Source: Rhynchonema sp. JSB1_4
Taxonomy: Eukaryota; Nematoda; Chromadorea; Monhysterida; Xyalidae
Length of the DNA: 64,000 nucleotides
Direction of reading: 5' to 3'
NCBI GenBank assembly: GCA_030248065.1
Contig: JASAMV010004178.1
Span: 1-64,000, forward strand
Shown: positions 44,201 to 56,378 of the stretch, piece by piece
How the letters are laid out: each line of letters starts with the position of its first letter
Numbering within the stretch: the first letter of the stretch is position 1
The notes under the pieces: model-generated
The model's database searches: none
Told to the model about the DNA's origin: nothing
The model's input: only the letters and a program-made list of their open reading frames with translations
Program-made: the position numbers and the translations under genes

Positions 44201-45856
44201 TTCTGCCATTTCAGCGATATGATCAGCGTCAAATTCAGCACGATCAACAGAAACATGGGCACGATAACGAGCAGAATCGGCTGCAAATATGCACGTATTC
44301 TGTTGTGTTCATTTTTATGAAGTTTTTGGCCGCCGGTTTTCAACTTGAAGATGGGTCCGCAGCTCTTGGTCAAAATTCACCAGCATCTTTAAAATATAAC
44401 CAAGGCAACACCGGATTGGACCGATCATCAAGCTTACAACCGATTTTGAAGAAACATCAGCAACTCAGAGATTTCCGGGCCATGTACCTGAATGTATCCA
44501 AACAAGGTCGACGCATGCAACCACTGGAACACGTCGAATGTGCTGCTACTGCTATTGGCTGACTGCAACTCCACGTTCACTGGTTTCACATGATCCTTCA
44601 AGGTGAGCCAAAATGTGCTGAACACAATTGCAGCCACGACGACGATGCGATGTTTCTGCGTGCAACCGTCACCCGACAGTTGACGTAGTGGGAACATAAT
44701 GGCCAGAAGACGCTCAACGCTCACGGACACCACGATCCTGTGCGAAAATTTTGGGTGATGTTTCATGGCCAATGCTATTGTAGCAACCTTGGTTGCTTCG
44801 TTGTGTGTCTGCTATGCAACATGCGCGGAATGCTGACTATGGAATGGAGCTACTATACCTAGGAAGCAGCCCGAAATGATCGCGTTCAAATAAATACAGA
44901 GGTTGCTATAACACACTTGGCTAATGAGAGCCGGTACGTTGACGATTCTGCGTTTGCACGAAAGACAGGCAGTTGCGTTGATAACATTAATGTAAGGCCA
45001 ATTTTGTATTTCAGAATATTAATGCCATGAGGGCTGTATACGGCGGGGCGCCGATGCTTGCTACTCAACTTATGGTAGAATACTGCTCTAACCTCGCAGG
45101 GGAAACAAGTCGAGGTACGCAAAATTTACTGCTTGATGTGCGCCACTAGAACATACGAGGTCATTTTCAAGACGCAACACAATAAAAATACCCAAACTGC
45201 AATCCCATCTAACCACGAGCTCATGGCAGCGAACCACGTGCTGGTGGCTGCAGCGTGTAACTCAATGTCGATGCCAAACATTAGGTGCAAATCGTGATGA
45301 CGATGCAGTGCGAACATCGCGATCTGCAAAATCCGGTTTTGGAAGATTTCGCATCTGATGAAAATTCAGCGCGGAGCCATGTTCGATGGACATAATAAAA
45401 AATGACACATCTCATACTAATCTCCACATTGAAAGAGACCGTTTTCTAACAGCCGACATCGGGCGACGGGCACCACGGCAATTTTATCGGATACGCATTG
45501 TTCTTCGGTAACATGTTCAGCGTGCATAGTAAGATGTATTGGCACCACTCATTTTGACCAGCGTAAAAGTTCTTCATTTTGGGGGCGAAATACCATGTAC
45601 GCTGGTCAAAACTAGGGGCACCAGCGAACCGAGAAAATCTCCCCGAACCAACCAGAAACAATATATCGGTCATGGCCATGAGCGCTAGCAGACTGTTGCT
45701 CGGTTTGTGTCTCATGTGCCGCGATAACAGAATCCAAAGGATCACCAATGAGCCACACACGCCCAACGCCAATTGAATGTAGACGTAGACCTCGATACGA
45801 TCACGGAACGAGCGGTAGCCGTCCAGGGGGTGCGCTCGAAGCGTCACGTTCAACAT
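41276..45856 (-). CDS. Rhodopsin-class GPCR, FMRFamide-receptor-like
   Basis: Six minus-strand exons, 45856-45653, 45323-45157, 44737-44488, 44364-44083, 43589-43397 and 41523-41276, join in phase to 447 residues. TM1 is YIQLALGVCGSLVILWILL, TM2 LLALMAMTDILFLIAM; TM3 runs over an exon junction into VSVERLLAIMFPLR, where ER-x-x-A takes the place of DRY. TM5 is QPILLVIVPMFLLIVLNL, then a Gln-rich third loop, TM6 ITVVAITIALAYVLTHLP, and TM7 ends GKSVNFLLFCVVSSNFR. The NFLLFC form in place of NPxxY and the FR just after it are typical of invertebrate FMRFamide-type receptors. It would act at the plasma membrane through G proteins; the ligand is unknown. The acceptor of the fourth exon is weak (CCAAG). 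An extra upstream exon is possible. The last intron holds a 1.4-kb hAT-like insertion. Confidence 0.85.
41908..43301 (+). mobile_element. Composite hAT-type element with A/T-tract ends
   Basis: It starts CAGTGGGTTTTTAAAA and ends TTTATTAGCCACTG. Flanking 8-mers are TATAGGAG and CATAGGAG (7 of 8). The interior is repeated: 41940-42360 and 42440-42860 are near copies, as are 42845-43060 and 43078-43295, separated by CAGTGGTTTTTAAAAA- or AACCACTG-type junctions. It may be a nested set of insertions of the family seen intact at 25883-26518. It lies in the last intron of the GPCR gene. Confidence 0.82.
45551..45614. repeat. Small hairpin TTTTGACCAGCGTA
   Basis: TTTTGACCAGCGTAAAA and TACGCTGGTCAAAA face each other across about 30 bp in intron 1 of the GPCR gene. 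A similar, looser pair is at 33417-33470. Confidence 0.7.
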
Positions 45857-48162
45857 CTTTTTGGGATTTGATGATACATGCGATTAGATTGAAATCGACT
45901 GAATTGCAATTCAACAACGCTTTTCTTCATCCACAGTTCAAATGAAGCATCAGCCCCTGCCATGAGTATGTATGTATTTTCTGCGGTTATGACAACCGTT
46001 GCGCATAAGCGACAATTTGACTGCTGGTCTGATGTTTCAACACAGGTCACGCAGCATAACACTACGTCAAACAATTTTGAATGTCGTAATGCCGTGAAAC
46101 TCTTCATTCGGCAAATCAGGATACAATACATACAACACATGTCTGCCCAAGTGGCTTCTCGTACTTTTCCAAAGTTTTTATCTTCCAGAATAATCGATGA
46201 TTCTTACTTATGCGGGAATGTGAAGTTCATACCTACATTACATATAATCGAAACTGGGCAGCTCTCGCAACCATACATGTATAGGAAATTGAAATTTCCT
46301 GACTTACAGACAAAATGTTGTCAAATAAGCGCATCAATTCAAGTTCAGCTTCACGAAAGTGTGTTTATCAAAATGATGCCAGAATATTGCATGCGACATC
46401 TGCTACAAAACAGCGGCGCAGCGTAAACCAACCGTGAAATGCTTCAAAACGTGGATTATAATAATTCACGCCACGGGGTACAACTACAGAATACTGAGAG
46501 TGGAAAATTCGTCACATGCTCAGACCAGCATGGCACGCTAAAAGTTTCTTCATACGTACATTGTCTGCTCTTGCTTGACAGTTCATGTGGGGCTGTTTTT
46601 GTTTACGCCCGCATCAAAGGAAATGAGGCCTTTTGGTTCGAAATACGGTTATCGTGCGCCTCTTTGCTGTGGCGTCAGAGCGTTCATTTGTCCAGCGGTT
46701 TCTGCAACGCCTGTGTCTCTGTCGAGGTCAAAACAGCGGAAAAAACAGGGTTTTTGAAAAAACAGGCTTTTACCCAAACAGTTTTGTTTTCGGCAGTGCA
46801 TGCCAGTTTGACCTGTTTGAGCTAAAGACAAATCAGCAGCTTCCTAAAAAGATCATTGGGATACTACGTATCATCTAGAGCAGTTTGAACCGAAGCCGAA
46901 TATCCAAGACTCCAAAACACACCGTCCGCTGTTTTGTGCCCCGCTGTTCTGTCCGTGGGCAACAACCCCAAGGGCAGACGGCAGCAGGAAATGAAGTTAT
47001 CAGCCGTTGCTGACGTCCGTGGTGCATCTGAATTTCAGCGGCCAAATTCCCCGAGCGTTTGAGAGAAAAGCTCATCTAGCGCGATGCTGCTTTTGTTATT
47101 CTGTTTTTGTTTTTTTTGTATTCCGCAACAATCAAAAGGCCACGTTTGGCCTGTTTTAGAAAACAGCGGGAGCTGGTTTTAATGAAAGAACGCTTTTCTG
47201 TTAATGTCATTTTAAATTTGACGAAACATTCTGAGAAGTGGCTTTCAGAGATGCGTAACATTTTGTCAAAGTGAACCTAGTGCAGGGTTTACGGAATAAA
47301 GTTGCATTGTTTTTTTTTCACAAAACCAATACATTTTCTTATTCATATGAAAAACCTTGGCTTGAGATAAACCATAAGTTGCGCGCTTCCCGAAGCTTAC
47401 AAATAAAATAAATCACGAATGGCAGCAAGATGTCAAAGAGGGCAGGGCTTGCCATGTTCACGGCCACTTAAATAACAATAGTCTAGCAAAACAGGTAAAC
47501 TGAGAGCACGTGCGCAATGTGGCACATTTGTACAGTTCATTACTAACCCTTGTATTTTCATTGGACAAACTTTGACAAGGCCACACGGTTCCGTTCCGAC
47601 CTGCGTGAGGACAATGCCAGTCGATGTAATGGTAAGACTGAAATGAATCTGAGCAAACCTGAAGTTTTTCAATCGCGCACGACAAAATTAGATTCAGCAA
47701 ACTATTTTCTGATTACCCCCCGATTCGCCTCTCCAGTACGGCGACAAAACCAAATGTGTGTTTTCTGTATGACGGTCTTGGACGGCTTTGTATGTATACC
47801 GCTTTTACCCCTCAGTTTTACCGACCTGACACGTGGGACCTGGACGTTGTCAGTGCGAAGCTCACACCAGAAGACCCTGTATAATTTACTCCAATCCAAA
47901 GGATCGCGTCATCAAGTTTCAAAAAGGCACACGGCGACTGTGACTGACGTTACATAAACGGTGTGGATATGCGCATGGGAAGGAATAAAGACAATCTTCG
48001 TTTGGATTATTTATTTGTGGCACTGGCATCCATCCATGCAAAAGCCCAACGCGGCTCATGCTCGCCCTCTCAATCAGGTTGTTGGTTGCGGTGTTCTGTT
48101 GCATTTATGCGGAAAGAAAAGCAGTTAGATTTATGCGGTGAGGTGTGAGTCCACTATTATGT
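45857..48162. other. No gene recognised
   Basis: Several frames of 60-155 codons lie on both strands but none has paired splice sites or a known motif. The 21-bp phrase AAAACCTTGGCTTGAGATAA occurs at about 47350 and again, same strand, at about 49243. Promoter and 5' UTR of the GPCR gene should lie at the left edge. Confidence 0.4.
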
Positions 48163-48358
48163 AAAGGCAAACTTCATCAACACGAGCCCGATTTCGGAGG
48201 TGCTAGACTAGTGAAAAACATTCATACGTGGCTGCTGATTTGGGAAACGTTACACGTTGTGGAATACAACGTGGTGCATGAAGATTTCTCTTTCTTTACG
48301 TTTTACTGGTGCACCAACTCCGAAATCGGGCTCGTGTTGGCGTAGTTTGCCTTTACAT
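48163..48358. mobile_element. Foldback MITE, family AACACGAGCCCGATTTC, copy 3
   Basis: Arms GTAAAGGCAAACTTCATCAA and TTGGCGTAGTTTGCCTTTAC, about 195 bp overall. ATTAT occurs immediately outside both ends, a candidate 5-bp target duplication. Confidence 0.85.
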
Positions 48359-48496
48359 TATGTTGGAAGTTGTTCTTACAACAGTGTGAAATTAAATGCC
48401 AGCAACACATCAGTATTCATGATCAGTTCACCTTTTATTCACTCAACCTGCAGCAGAATTGAATTCAATTCTATGATGAATGGGTTGCCCAACCAA

Positions 48497-48612
48497 AAAA
48501 AAACAAGAAAAAAAAAAGAAAAGAAGAAAACAAAAAAAAAAAAAAAAACAAACCCAACACAGAAACAAACAACAAAAAAAAAACACCACACACACCACAC
48601 CACCCCCCCACA
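48497..48612. repeat. A-rich and CACA low-complexity stretch
   Basis: AAAAAC, AAAAAG and CACACC runs. The Lys/Thr/His-rich frame through it is an artefact. Confidence 0.85.
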
Positions 48613-49867
48613 CTTAGACTAGCTTTCTGCCAACCATAGTCTGTTTTGCGTTGAGTTTCAAGCTGATTGAAAGCCGCTCTAGTGGGCGGAAAATGAACTG
48701 AACTGAAATAAAGTGAAAAGCCAGGGGATTTGAATCACGAAAAGAGATCGAAAATCGACAGTTTTAGACAAAACTAGCAGAGGTGTTGTGCGGAAACGCA
48801 CTGCCGGCTGTGCGTCTATTTGGCCAAGCCCGAAACCACACCACTTTGACGAGTAGGCAAGGCACATTCACCTGGCGATCTAGCTGGACAATTAATTCTT
48901 GCTCAAGTGAATTCCTCAACTTGTTAACAATAACACAACTCAAGTGTAACTAATATCGATCTCCACCTCCACCCCAAGCCACCTCAACTGGTCGATCGTC
49001 TCATTCAACTCAGCCCAATCGCCCATTGCTTTAATCTCATCTCACTTCTTCCAAATTGACTGAAGCGGGGTCACTTCGTTATAAAATAGAAATCTTCAAA
49101 TTCTATGAATCATGTTCTGTTGAAAACATTGTAACGTGATCCTGTTATCAGATCCGTAGACTGTATTTTTTTTTGTTGAATTAAGATGTTTCTTCTTGTT
49201 ACCGTATACTACAGTAAGCATTTGCTTGCGGGGCTGACCCGAAAAAACCTTGGCTTGAGATAATTAGTGCTCGTTAGCCACTGAATCCAAATATGGACCT
49301 TCAAAAGTATACCTTTCTGAATAGGTGGCGTCAAAAGATGGTATCTGACTGATCATGCATCCGTGCCATGAATCAGCAAGGAATGACAGAGAACAAAGCT
49401 GTTGCTGTCGCATGCGATGGGCGTGACAATAGCAATAACAGGTACAACACCCCAATGAATTACGGTATACAGTATGCATAGCATGCTACAATCTGAGGTG
49501 ATGTGTTCAAGAAGATTTTATCGTTTCCAGGTATAAACCGTATAAACAGTTACATTCTGTCAAAAACAAAGCGAAGTCACATTGAACACCGATATCTAAG
49601 GCACAGCAAACGTCAGTTGATGCAAACGAGATGCAGTAATACAGTATACTCAAGAATAATGGGGAAGAACAAATAGGGATAAACTTGTAATGAGGCAAAG
49701 ATAAAATTGTAATGACGTCCGATGAACATGGGTGCCTTACCTTGGTAAACGTGAGTTATTTTTGCACGCAGTGATGCAGTAAGATCTGCTGGTGGCCCTT
49801 TTTAAAATCAAATTTGCCAGAGGCGTTCGCACAGAAATTGAGAACAATCAATCACACGATATCAATC
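48613..49867. other. No gene recognised
   Basis: No exon or repeat boundary beyond the direct phrase noted near 49243. The right end is the 3' flank of the gene ending at 49868. Confidence 0.4.
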
Positions 49868-52800
49868 TTAGTCCATTTCCAGTACTTCGTCGAGTTTTCT
49901 GCCTACCATATCCAGTCGTGCAGTGAGTTTGATAGTGATTTCGTGCACCGGCGACTGCTCGTCGACTGTGGCCACCTGCTGAGCAGCTGATAGTGTTGAT
50001 CATGTTCATTATACGCGATTGCTGCTACTGACCTCTTTCAATCGTTGATCTTTATGAATCTGGTAGCTGATGGTCATGCGATCACAACGATCTTCACCGT
50101 TCTGAAAGCGATCACGTTTGATAGTTTACTGTGCCAAATTAAAAGAATATTTGATCAAAAATACTTGCTGCTGAGTGGATCTCACCTTCCTGGTCACTTT
50201 GATTGATGTTTCAGCCGTCGGTTCGATCACCATTTGCTGTGGATGTATTGTGTACAGGTGGGACGATGTGCAGGTCATTGACAGTTGGTACTGCATATGA
50301 GACGAATAATTATTGTTAAATCACCGTCGGCTGATTGTTTGAAAGCTCAAATTTAATAAAAAAGCGTAGTATAGCTGGTATACCTAAATTGAAAATAAAA
50401 TTAAAAATTTTTTTTGCCCAACCCTGCGTTGGAGCACATGACTGGTTGGTGCTGTGGACTAAACGAACGAGTGCAAATGTCACTCATACCGGCTCAGATT
50501 TGGTGTCGCTTGAAGTTGGTGTTTGGCCACTTGATGTTGCCGTTGTGAGTGGATTGGCGCCGTCAACGCAACTGTTGTCCTCGTTGACACGGTCGTCGTC
50601 GTCGTTATCCGAGATCGGGTACGCAACGGACGTCAAACTTGACGATGCTTGTGGGCTGGAAAATGGGACATGATTTCCGTGGGTTGTCTAATTTCTGAAT
50701 AAAATGCGATTGTCTCTACGAACTGTTTCTTCGGCAGAATGTCAATCTTGTCTGGCCTGAACTTGAATAGACCCGATGTTTGAGCCGACCATAGTTGAAA
50801 TATGGCACCGTCGTGCGTATGGTAGATTCGCCGATCTGAACATAAAATTGATATGACGTCATGTTTTATTTTAATAATGTGGTCGCCGGGTTGAGTAGAG
50901 TGAAACGTTGAGTCAAACAGCCAACCCGCAAAATACAGCGTCGTCACTGCATTTCCCTTCACAGCTTTTTGCAGTGCAGCTGTGGTCCGCACCGGCTTCG
51001 GGACATCCATCGCGCCTTGAAAAGCGCATGTGTTCGCAATCACGACATTTTGATTTGTATAATTTCAAATTCAGCTTGAAAAACGTACCCTTTGCATAAA
51101 GCAACACATTGTCTGGTTCGATCCCGCCTTTGAGCGTGCACAATTCGCGTTTTAGTTGAGGGAGATCGACCTGTCCGAGCTCTATATCATCTTCCTCCAC
51201 TGTTTGATTATCCAGTCGAAGTATATTGACATGCGTCTTCATCATCTGGAATTAGAGCAATTTCGTTCTAAATTGCAGCACAACCACCGCGCATCAAACA
51301 GCAGAAAAATCGCCCACAGCAGGGAGACATGAACCCAATGAACTCACATTGGCAACTGTCAAGTCAAAGCTTAGTTGACGAGATCTGTGCAAGTTGGAAA
51401 ATGAAAAAATCGCGTTGGATTTTATGCTTGTGTGATCATAGACCGCTGGTGCATAATTCAAATGACACAATTATGCACAATAGTCTGATTCAAGAGCTTG
51501 TCAGCGTGAGAGTTTAATGACGCCCTGAACAATATTCAAATGCGTGCAAAGTTTTAGGGCGGTTTGAAATGCGAAAGGCCCCCTTTAAACCAGTGTTGTG
51601 GTTTCTGCCGAAATCGAAGTGCACAAACGGCAAAATGTGCACTTGCAAGGGCGGATGATTTGCTAGGTAAATAAGTGCAAATTCCGCCTAAATATTATCT
51701 GAAGACTGTGTTCACAAACCTCACAACCTGATCACATCCTGAGATTGCATATCCCTAGCTCTTGAATCAACTATTGCACACATTTGTCTCAGCTGAATCG
51801 TGAGCGATCTATAGTGTTTCCTGTTTTTCTTGGTCCAAGGAGACAAGCGGGCCCAGTGTTATAACCAGGGTTGGATTGAAAAAAATTTTTATTATCGAAC
51901 TTTTTTCAAAAAAAACTTTTAAAAATTATTTATTAAAAATCACTTTTTTTTATTCCGGACCCCCCAAAAATTGGTTTCTTGAAGAATCAAATTTCTGAAA
52001 TCTTGTCAGTTAGGTATGTTTTGAGGGACACTAAAGAGAACTTCTCCACTGACTTGCATGTTTACGTCGATCACCTGCGATCTAGCCCCTTTGGTCATGA
52101 CCTTGAGGACCTCGAAGCTAACTCTGTGGGTGTATATGACAAAGGGAAGACCAACCTTCTGTTTGTGAATTTGGGGATACATTTGAAGAGAGATAAAGAC
52201 TTACACCATACGCATTTTGTGTCACAAAAGCAACAAATGACTAACCCACGACCCGTGCAAACAGGCGAGCAACGTGGAGTCTGTCGATAGCTTACGACAC
52301 GCTCAATAACTGTACAGTAGACGGTATGGGGTATCCTATATTATACATGCAGCGGTTGTTGGGATGTCTGGGAACTGTATGAGTCCATTACAACACCATT
52401 TCAAACTGAGATATAAGCGCCTCAGGCAATTTTTTGAGAATCATGAGCAATAAAACGCATGAAAACATGCCCTTTAACCTTAAAATAACGAAAAAAAGTG
52501 AAAAAATAATAAAAAAGTGGACCTACTTTTTAAAATTTTTGAATAAAAAAAGTGGCCAACTAGAGAAAAAAATTTTTTTACAAAAAATTTTTTTCCTTTT
52601 TTTAATCCAACCCTGGTTATTGAACTTCTAGTTGAGGTCGAGATTACAATTTCGACTCAATCACGTGGCTGGCAAAAACGTGTCAACGTTTGCCTGTGGA
52701 ATCTAACAATTGCAATGTTTCACATGCTCGCTGTGAGCTTTCTACGTGTTCGTTGCCAGCATGTCAATGAAACATTTCACCATGTTTGCTGCTGACTGTC

Positions 52801-54215
52801 GTGCTTGGATCAACAAGGACACATTCTTAAACTCTTTCATTAGTTTTATGAAATCTGGACCCCAAACTGGAGTTGAGTTATAACGTGGGGTCGTTTGTTT
52901 CCTTTGCCTTGCATAAAAAGGAAATACTATACCATCACAGAAACATTAAATCCAAGTACGACAGTTCCACAGAGTCTCTCATTCTTCCAATACTGCACAG
53001 ACCAATCAACAAAAACACCATAAAAATCAAGCAAGCAATCTGTCAAATGTTGGTTCATGTCCTCCTTTTTCGCCCACTCAAAAATGATGGGAAAATTGCA
53101 CCAAGAAAATGTTGAAATGCAATATCTTGTTTGCAATTTTTTATCGTTGCAAAGCCAGAATGACCACCAACCTGTCTTGCATAGTGTTTGGTAAAGAGGT
53201 CGTTGTATTGCGGTTGGATGCTGGCGGCCGGCAGCTGGCCGAGTTGAACGTCGGTCTGCAACAAGGATCCAGGGATGCAGGTGAAGATGAAAAACACCCA
53301 GAGCACGGCACCGGACAGCGAATACGAAGCTGGTGACGATGCATAATCTTTCATTCGCTTCTGCGTTTTTTAATGTTATTGAAGATTGACAGTGAACGAC
53401 TGTTGCAGACAATTTCGCTGCGGTGTGCACGTGCTTGCCGATCAAGAAGTGCACAAACCTGATCCTTGATAGTTCTGGCCAATTTGAACATGTATTGATC
53501 CATTCTGTTGGATCTTTCGGGCGTTGAGCAGTCGGTCCTCATTTGGGCGTTGGATACCGCCGTCAGCGATTGGTCTAAGAAACTGTGCAGAGTGCGTATC
53601 TGTCTGTACCTGCGAGTGAAGTGAACAAATTTAAATCTGTTTGTTTACAATAAACTAGTTTGGATTGGATGAGACATTCATATTAGATTTCATACCTAAT
53701 AAATCAGAGTTCACGTCGGCCGTAAGCCAAAAAATCCGGATAAAATTGCTAGATTTGCAGCTAAAACTGTCCAGCTCCAATCTCACTTCGTTCGCTGAGA
53801 GAACAAAGAACAATTCTGCACGCGCTTATCGGCTCACACCACGCGTTCTTTGTTAATCAGCGTGCATTACTTTGTGGTCTGTTCCCGCGGAGAACGAACT
53901 GCATCCAGTTTGGCGAAATGAAGAGCAATGAAAACTAACTGCAGATGCCGATTATGGGTGTACGTGGTCGGGGTGGCACCCTCATCGACGTATTTGACCA
54001 TATTTTTGATATCTTGCTTTCTCTTTCTATCTTTCTGAAATGCATTGTTTGCTTCTGGGTTTTGAATGGTTGCACATGAATATGCGTTTTGTTCTGATCT
54101 CGCTCACCGTATGCTGCGATTCACATCCAAGGCACACTTTTTTATTCTTTTTTCGTTTGGCGAATTTACTGATAGACCGCTGATCGTTGCTGATAGATTC
54201 ACTGGAGGAGCTCAT
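49868..54215 (-). CDS. Single-TM protein of unknown family
   Basis: Ten minus-strand exons join in phase to about 458 residues: 54215-54108, 54034-53964, 53609-53459, 53360-53172, 51245-51089, 51015-50763, 50655-50490, 50290-50186, 50101-50033, 49975-49868. The N-terminal part is Ser-rich then basic (KFAKRKKNKK), with a helical stretch (YRQIRTLHSFLDQSL). A single membrane segment follows (SLSGAVLWVFFIFTCIPGSLL), then a larger C-terminal region with an acidic Ser/Asp linker (DNDDDD). The end has LYTIHPQQMVIEP and IKVTRK, reminiscent by eye of a major-sperm-protein-type beta sandwich, but I would not rely on it. The junction at 50763/50655 is uncertain: an alternative reads through to 50639 in another frame. 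The 1.9-kb intron after the TM exon holds a hAT-like relic. Two genes instead of one cannot be excluded. Confidence 0.55.
51866..52615. mobile_element. hAT-like relic with CAGGGTTGGATT ends
   Basis: Left end CAGGGTTGGATTGAAAAAAA, right end TTTTTTTAATCCAACCCTG. Flanking 8-mers GTTATAAC and GTTATTGA agree at 5 of 8 positions. A 103-codon frame inside (51979-52290) may be a remnant of an autonomous element but shows no motif I know. Confidence 0.75.
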
Positions 54216-54278
54216 GGTGACTGGAGAAGAATAGAGAGAGAATACTATTTAGAATTGAAATATCAACACTACTATAGT

Positions 54279-55677
54279 CTGTTGATTCTATTTCGACATA
54301 GTGTATAAGCCCCATTCAGCGATGTTTGGAGCGGGCTGGGTCGACGCCATTCTATTGGTCGCACAATGACTTTATAAGAATTGGTCAAATTTGTTCCTGA
54401 TTCGTAAAGAGGGAAAGTGACGGGGCAATGACGTTGCATTGCGTGATCGCACACAAAGCATGTGGTAAAGAGAATGTTTCAGACCTGCGGCAACGTGGTT
54501 GATCTGCTAGATTATTTTCAGCTGAAAATGTTTTGTGAGAATCACAAATAGCACAGTGGTTAAGAGTGACTGAACGTGAAAATCAGGATTGATTTGATGA
54601 ATTCTTATATAGCCATTGTCCGACCAATAGATGAATGTTTCAGGCATTGCCAACTCATTCGCAGAGCCATTAAACATTGGGTGGAATTTTCGAAACGGTG
54701 TAAAGGTCAGTTGGGCGTAAAGCTCGGTCGGCGTAGCTCGGTGTAAACGTGAAACATTGCCTGTTATTAACGTGGTATGTTTCAAGTTTGCACCGAGGTC
54801 TTTCACACTGAGCTGTCGACCGAGCTTTCCACCGACCTTTACACCCAACTGACCTGTACACCGTTTCGAAAATATCACCCATTGTTGGTGTTGTGCGATG
54901 ACAGGCCACGTGTTTTTGCGCCACGCGGCAAGCAATGTTCAATCGGTCCTTGCCTGAATTAGCAATGCTTGAAACATTCATTTAAAATTTCACGTTTCAC
55001 GTTTACACCGAGCTACGCCGACCGAGCTTTCGACCGAACTTCACACCGACCTTTACGCCCAACTGACCTTTACACCGTTTCGAAAATTCCACCCAATGTT
55101 TAATGGCTCTGCGAATGAGTTGGCAATGCCTGAAACATTCATCTATTGGTCGCACAATGACTATATAAGAATTCATCAAATCAATCCTGATTTTCACGTT
55201 CAGTCACTCTTAACTACTGCGCTAATTGTGATTCTCACAAAACATTTTCAGCTGAAAATAATCTAGCAGATCAACCACGTTGCCGCAGGTCTGAAACATT
55301 CTCTTTAGCACATGCTTTGTGTGCGATCACGCAATGCAACGTCATTGCCCCGTCACTTTCCCTCTTTACGAATCAGGAAAAAAATTTGACCAATTCTTAT
55401 AAAGTCATTGTGCGACCAATAGAATGGCGTCGACCCAGCCCGCTCCAAACATCGCTGAATGGGGCTTAGGGCGGACTTAGGTTGAATCCGGAAACCGGAA
55501 TCCGGAAATATTTCCGGAAAACGCATTATTTTTGCATGTAAATTTCTGCGTTTTCCGGAAATATTTCCGGAGTCCGGAAATGTTTTGTATTTTTGTATGC
55601 AAATTATTTCCGGTTTCCGGATTCCGGATTTAACCTTAGTTCGCCCTAATACACTATGTCGAAATATAATCAACAGA
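54279..55677. mobile_element. Large foldback element, about 1.2 kb plus nested insertion
   Basis: Left arm TCTGTTGATTCTATTTCGAC at 54279 is mirrored at 55657-55677. Inward, TAAGCCCCATTCAGCGATG, CTATTGGTCGCACAATGACT, CCCCGTCACTTTC and GGTTGATCTGC all recur inverted. The centre is built of TTTACACCGTTTCGAAA and ACACCGACC words. The right arm is interrupted by a separate 180-bp palindrome. Arms total about 600 bp each. Part of an arm occurs alone at 23862-23986. Confidence 0.85.
55468..55647. mobile_element. Nested palindrome of CCGGAAATATTTCCGG type
   Basis: Outer arms AGGGCGGACTTAGGTT and AACCTTAGTTCGCCCT enclose mirrored TCCGGAAACCGGAATCCGG blocks. Comparison with the left arm of the surrounding foldback shows exactly where it was inserted, at CTT(A)-TACAC. 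Confidence 0.8.
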
Positions 55678-55977
55678 CTTATAAAATGGCAACTGAGTCT
55701 GTGTGCCTGTGGCAGTATTTTTTAGTTTATTGCGTGGCAGCATTTCTGGCACCTTTGTACTCTGAAATCTGTAAATCTTCGAAGATGAGGTAAATTTCAG
55801 TTGGTGTTTGCGCTGTGATGACAAACGAAATACTGCGCAACAATGTAAGCGTTTAAAAACTCAAACCCGGGGCGTTGGTAAGCGCCGAGTTGAACAAATT
55901 AATCATCTGTACTTTTTTCTATTTTCTGAGATTTTCGGTAAGTCCATCATGTCTGCATAGCGTGGTATGCTTGAAAT

Positions 55978-56165
55978 ATGTAAAGGCAAACCACGCCAAC
56001 ACGAGCCCGATTTCGGAGGCTTGCAAAACGAATAGAAAAAGAAAATCCTCACGCCCCGCGCTGTATTCTACAACTTGTAAGTTTTTCCAAATCAGCAGCT
56101 ACGTATGAATGTTTCACTAATCTGCCACCTCCGAAATCGGGCTCGCGTTGGCATAGTGTTACTAT
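55978..56165. mobile_element. Foldback MITE, family AACACGAGCCCGATTTC, copy 4
   Basis: Left arm GTAAAGGCAAACCACGCCAA; right arm has ATCGGGCTCGCGTTGGCATA, with the last bases diverged. About 188 bp, in DNA between two genes. Confidence 0.82.
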
Positions 56166-56378
56166 AGCACATATACGAAAATAGGTAACGCAGGCACGAC
56201 GAATCCAGGTCTACGAACATGTTTTTTTTTTTTTTTTTTTAATTCTGGGCGTTTCAATTAGAAAAAATCATCAAACGGGATCACTGAGAATATCACAGTA
56301 TCACCGAACGACTAACAAATCTGGGCTAGGCAAAATAAAGCAAACGAACATGTTTCTGTGGTTCATTTGCGTTGGCGA

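Noticed and set aside
46439..47957. Several 80-135-codon frames on the plus strand
   Set aside because: No splice logic or motif; the lengths are within chance expectation.
47349..49262. Direct 20-21-bp repeat AAAACCTTGGCTTGAGATAA as LTRs or element boundaries
   Set aside because: The repeat is too short for LTRs and nothing between suggests an element; recorded only as a coincidence worth noting.
51979..52290. 103-codon frame inside the CAGGGTTGGATT-ended relic as a transposase
   Set aside because: No catalytic or dimerisation motif recognised; it may only be a remnant or chance frame.
49868..53360. Sarcoglycan-like topology (single N-terminal TM, large beta-rich outside region)
   Set aside because: The C-terminal Cys cluster and sarcoglycan repeats are not visible, so no name was given.
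53936..54034. Resemblance of the YVDEGATPTTYT stretch to a Mediator subunit (MED10-type YIDQGRNPQLYT)
   Set aside because: Neighbouring exons and a membrane segment do not fit that small soluble protein; the likeness is short and probably chance.
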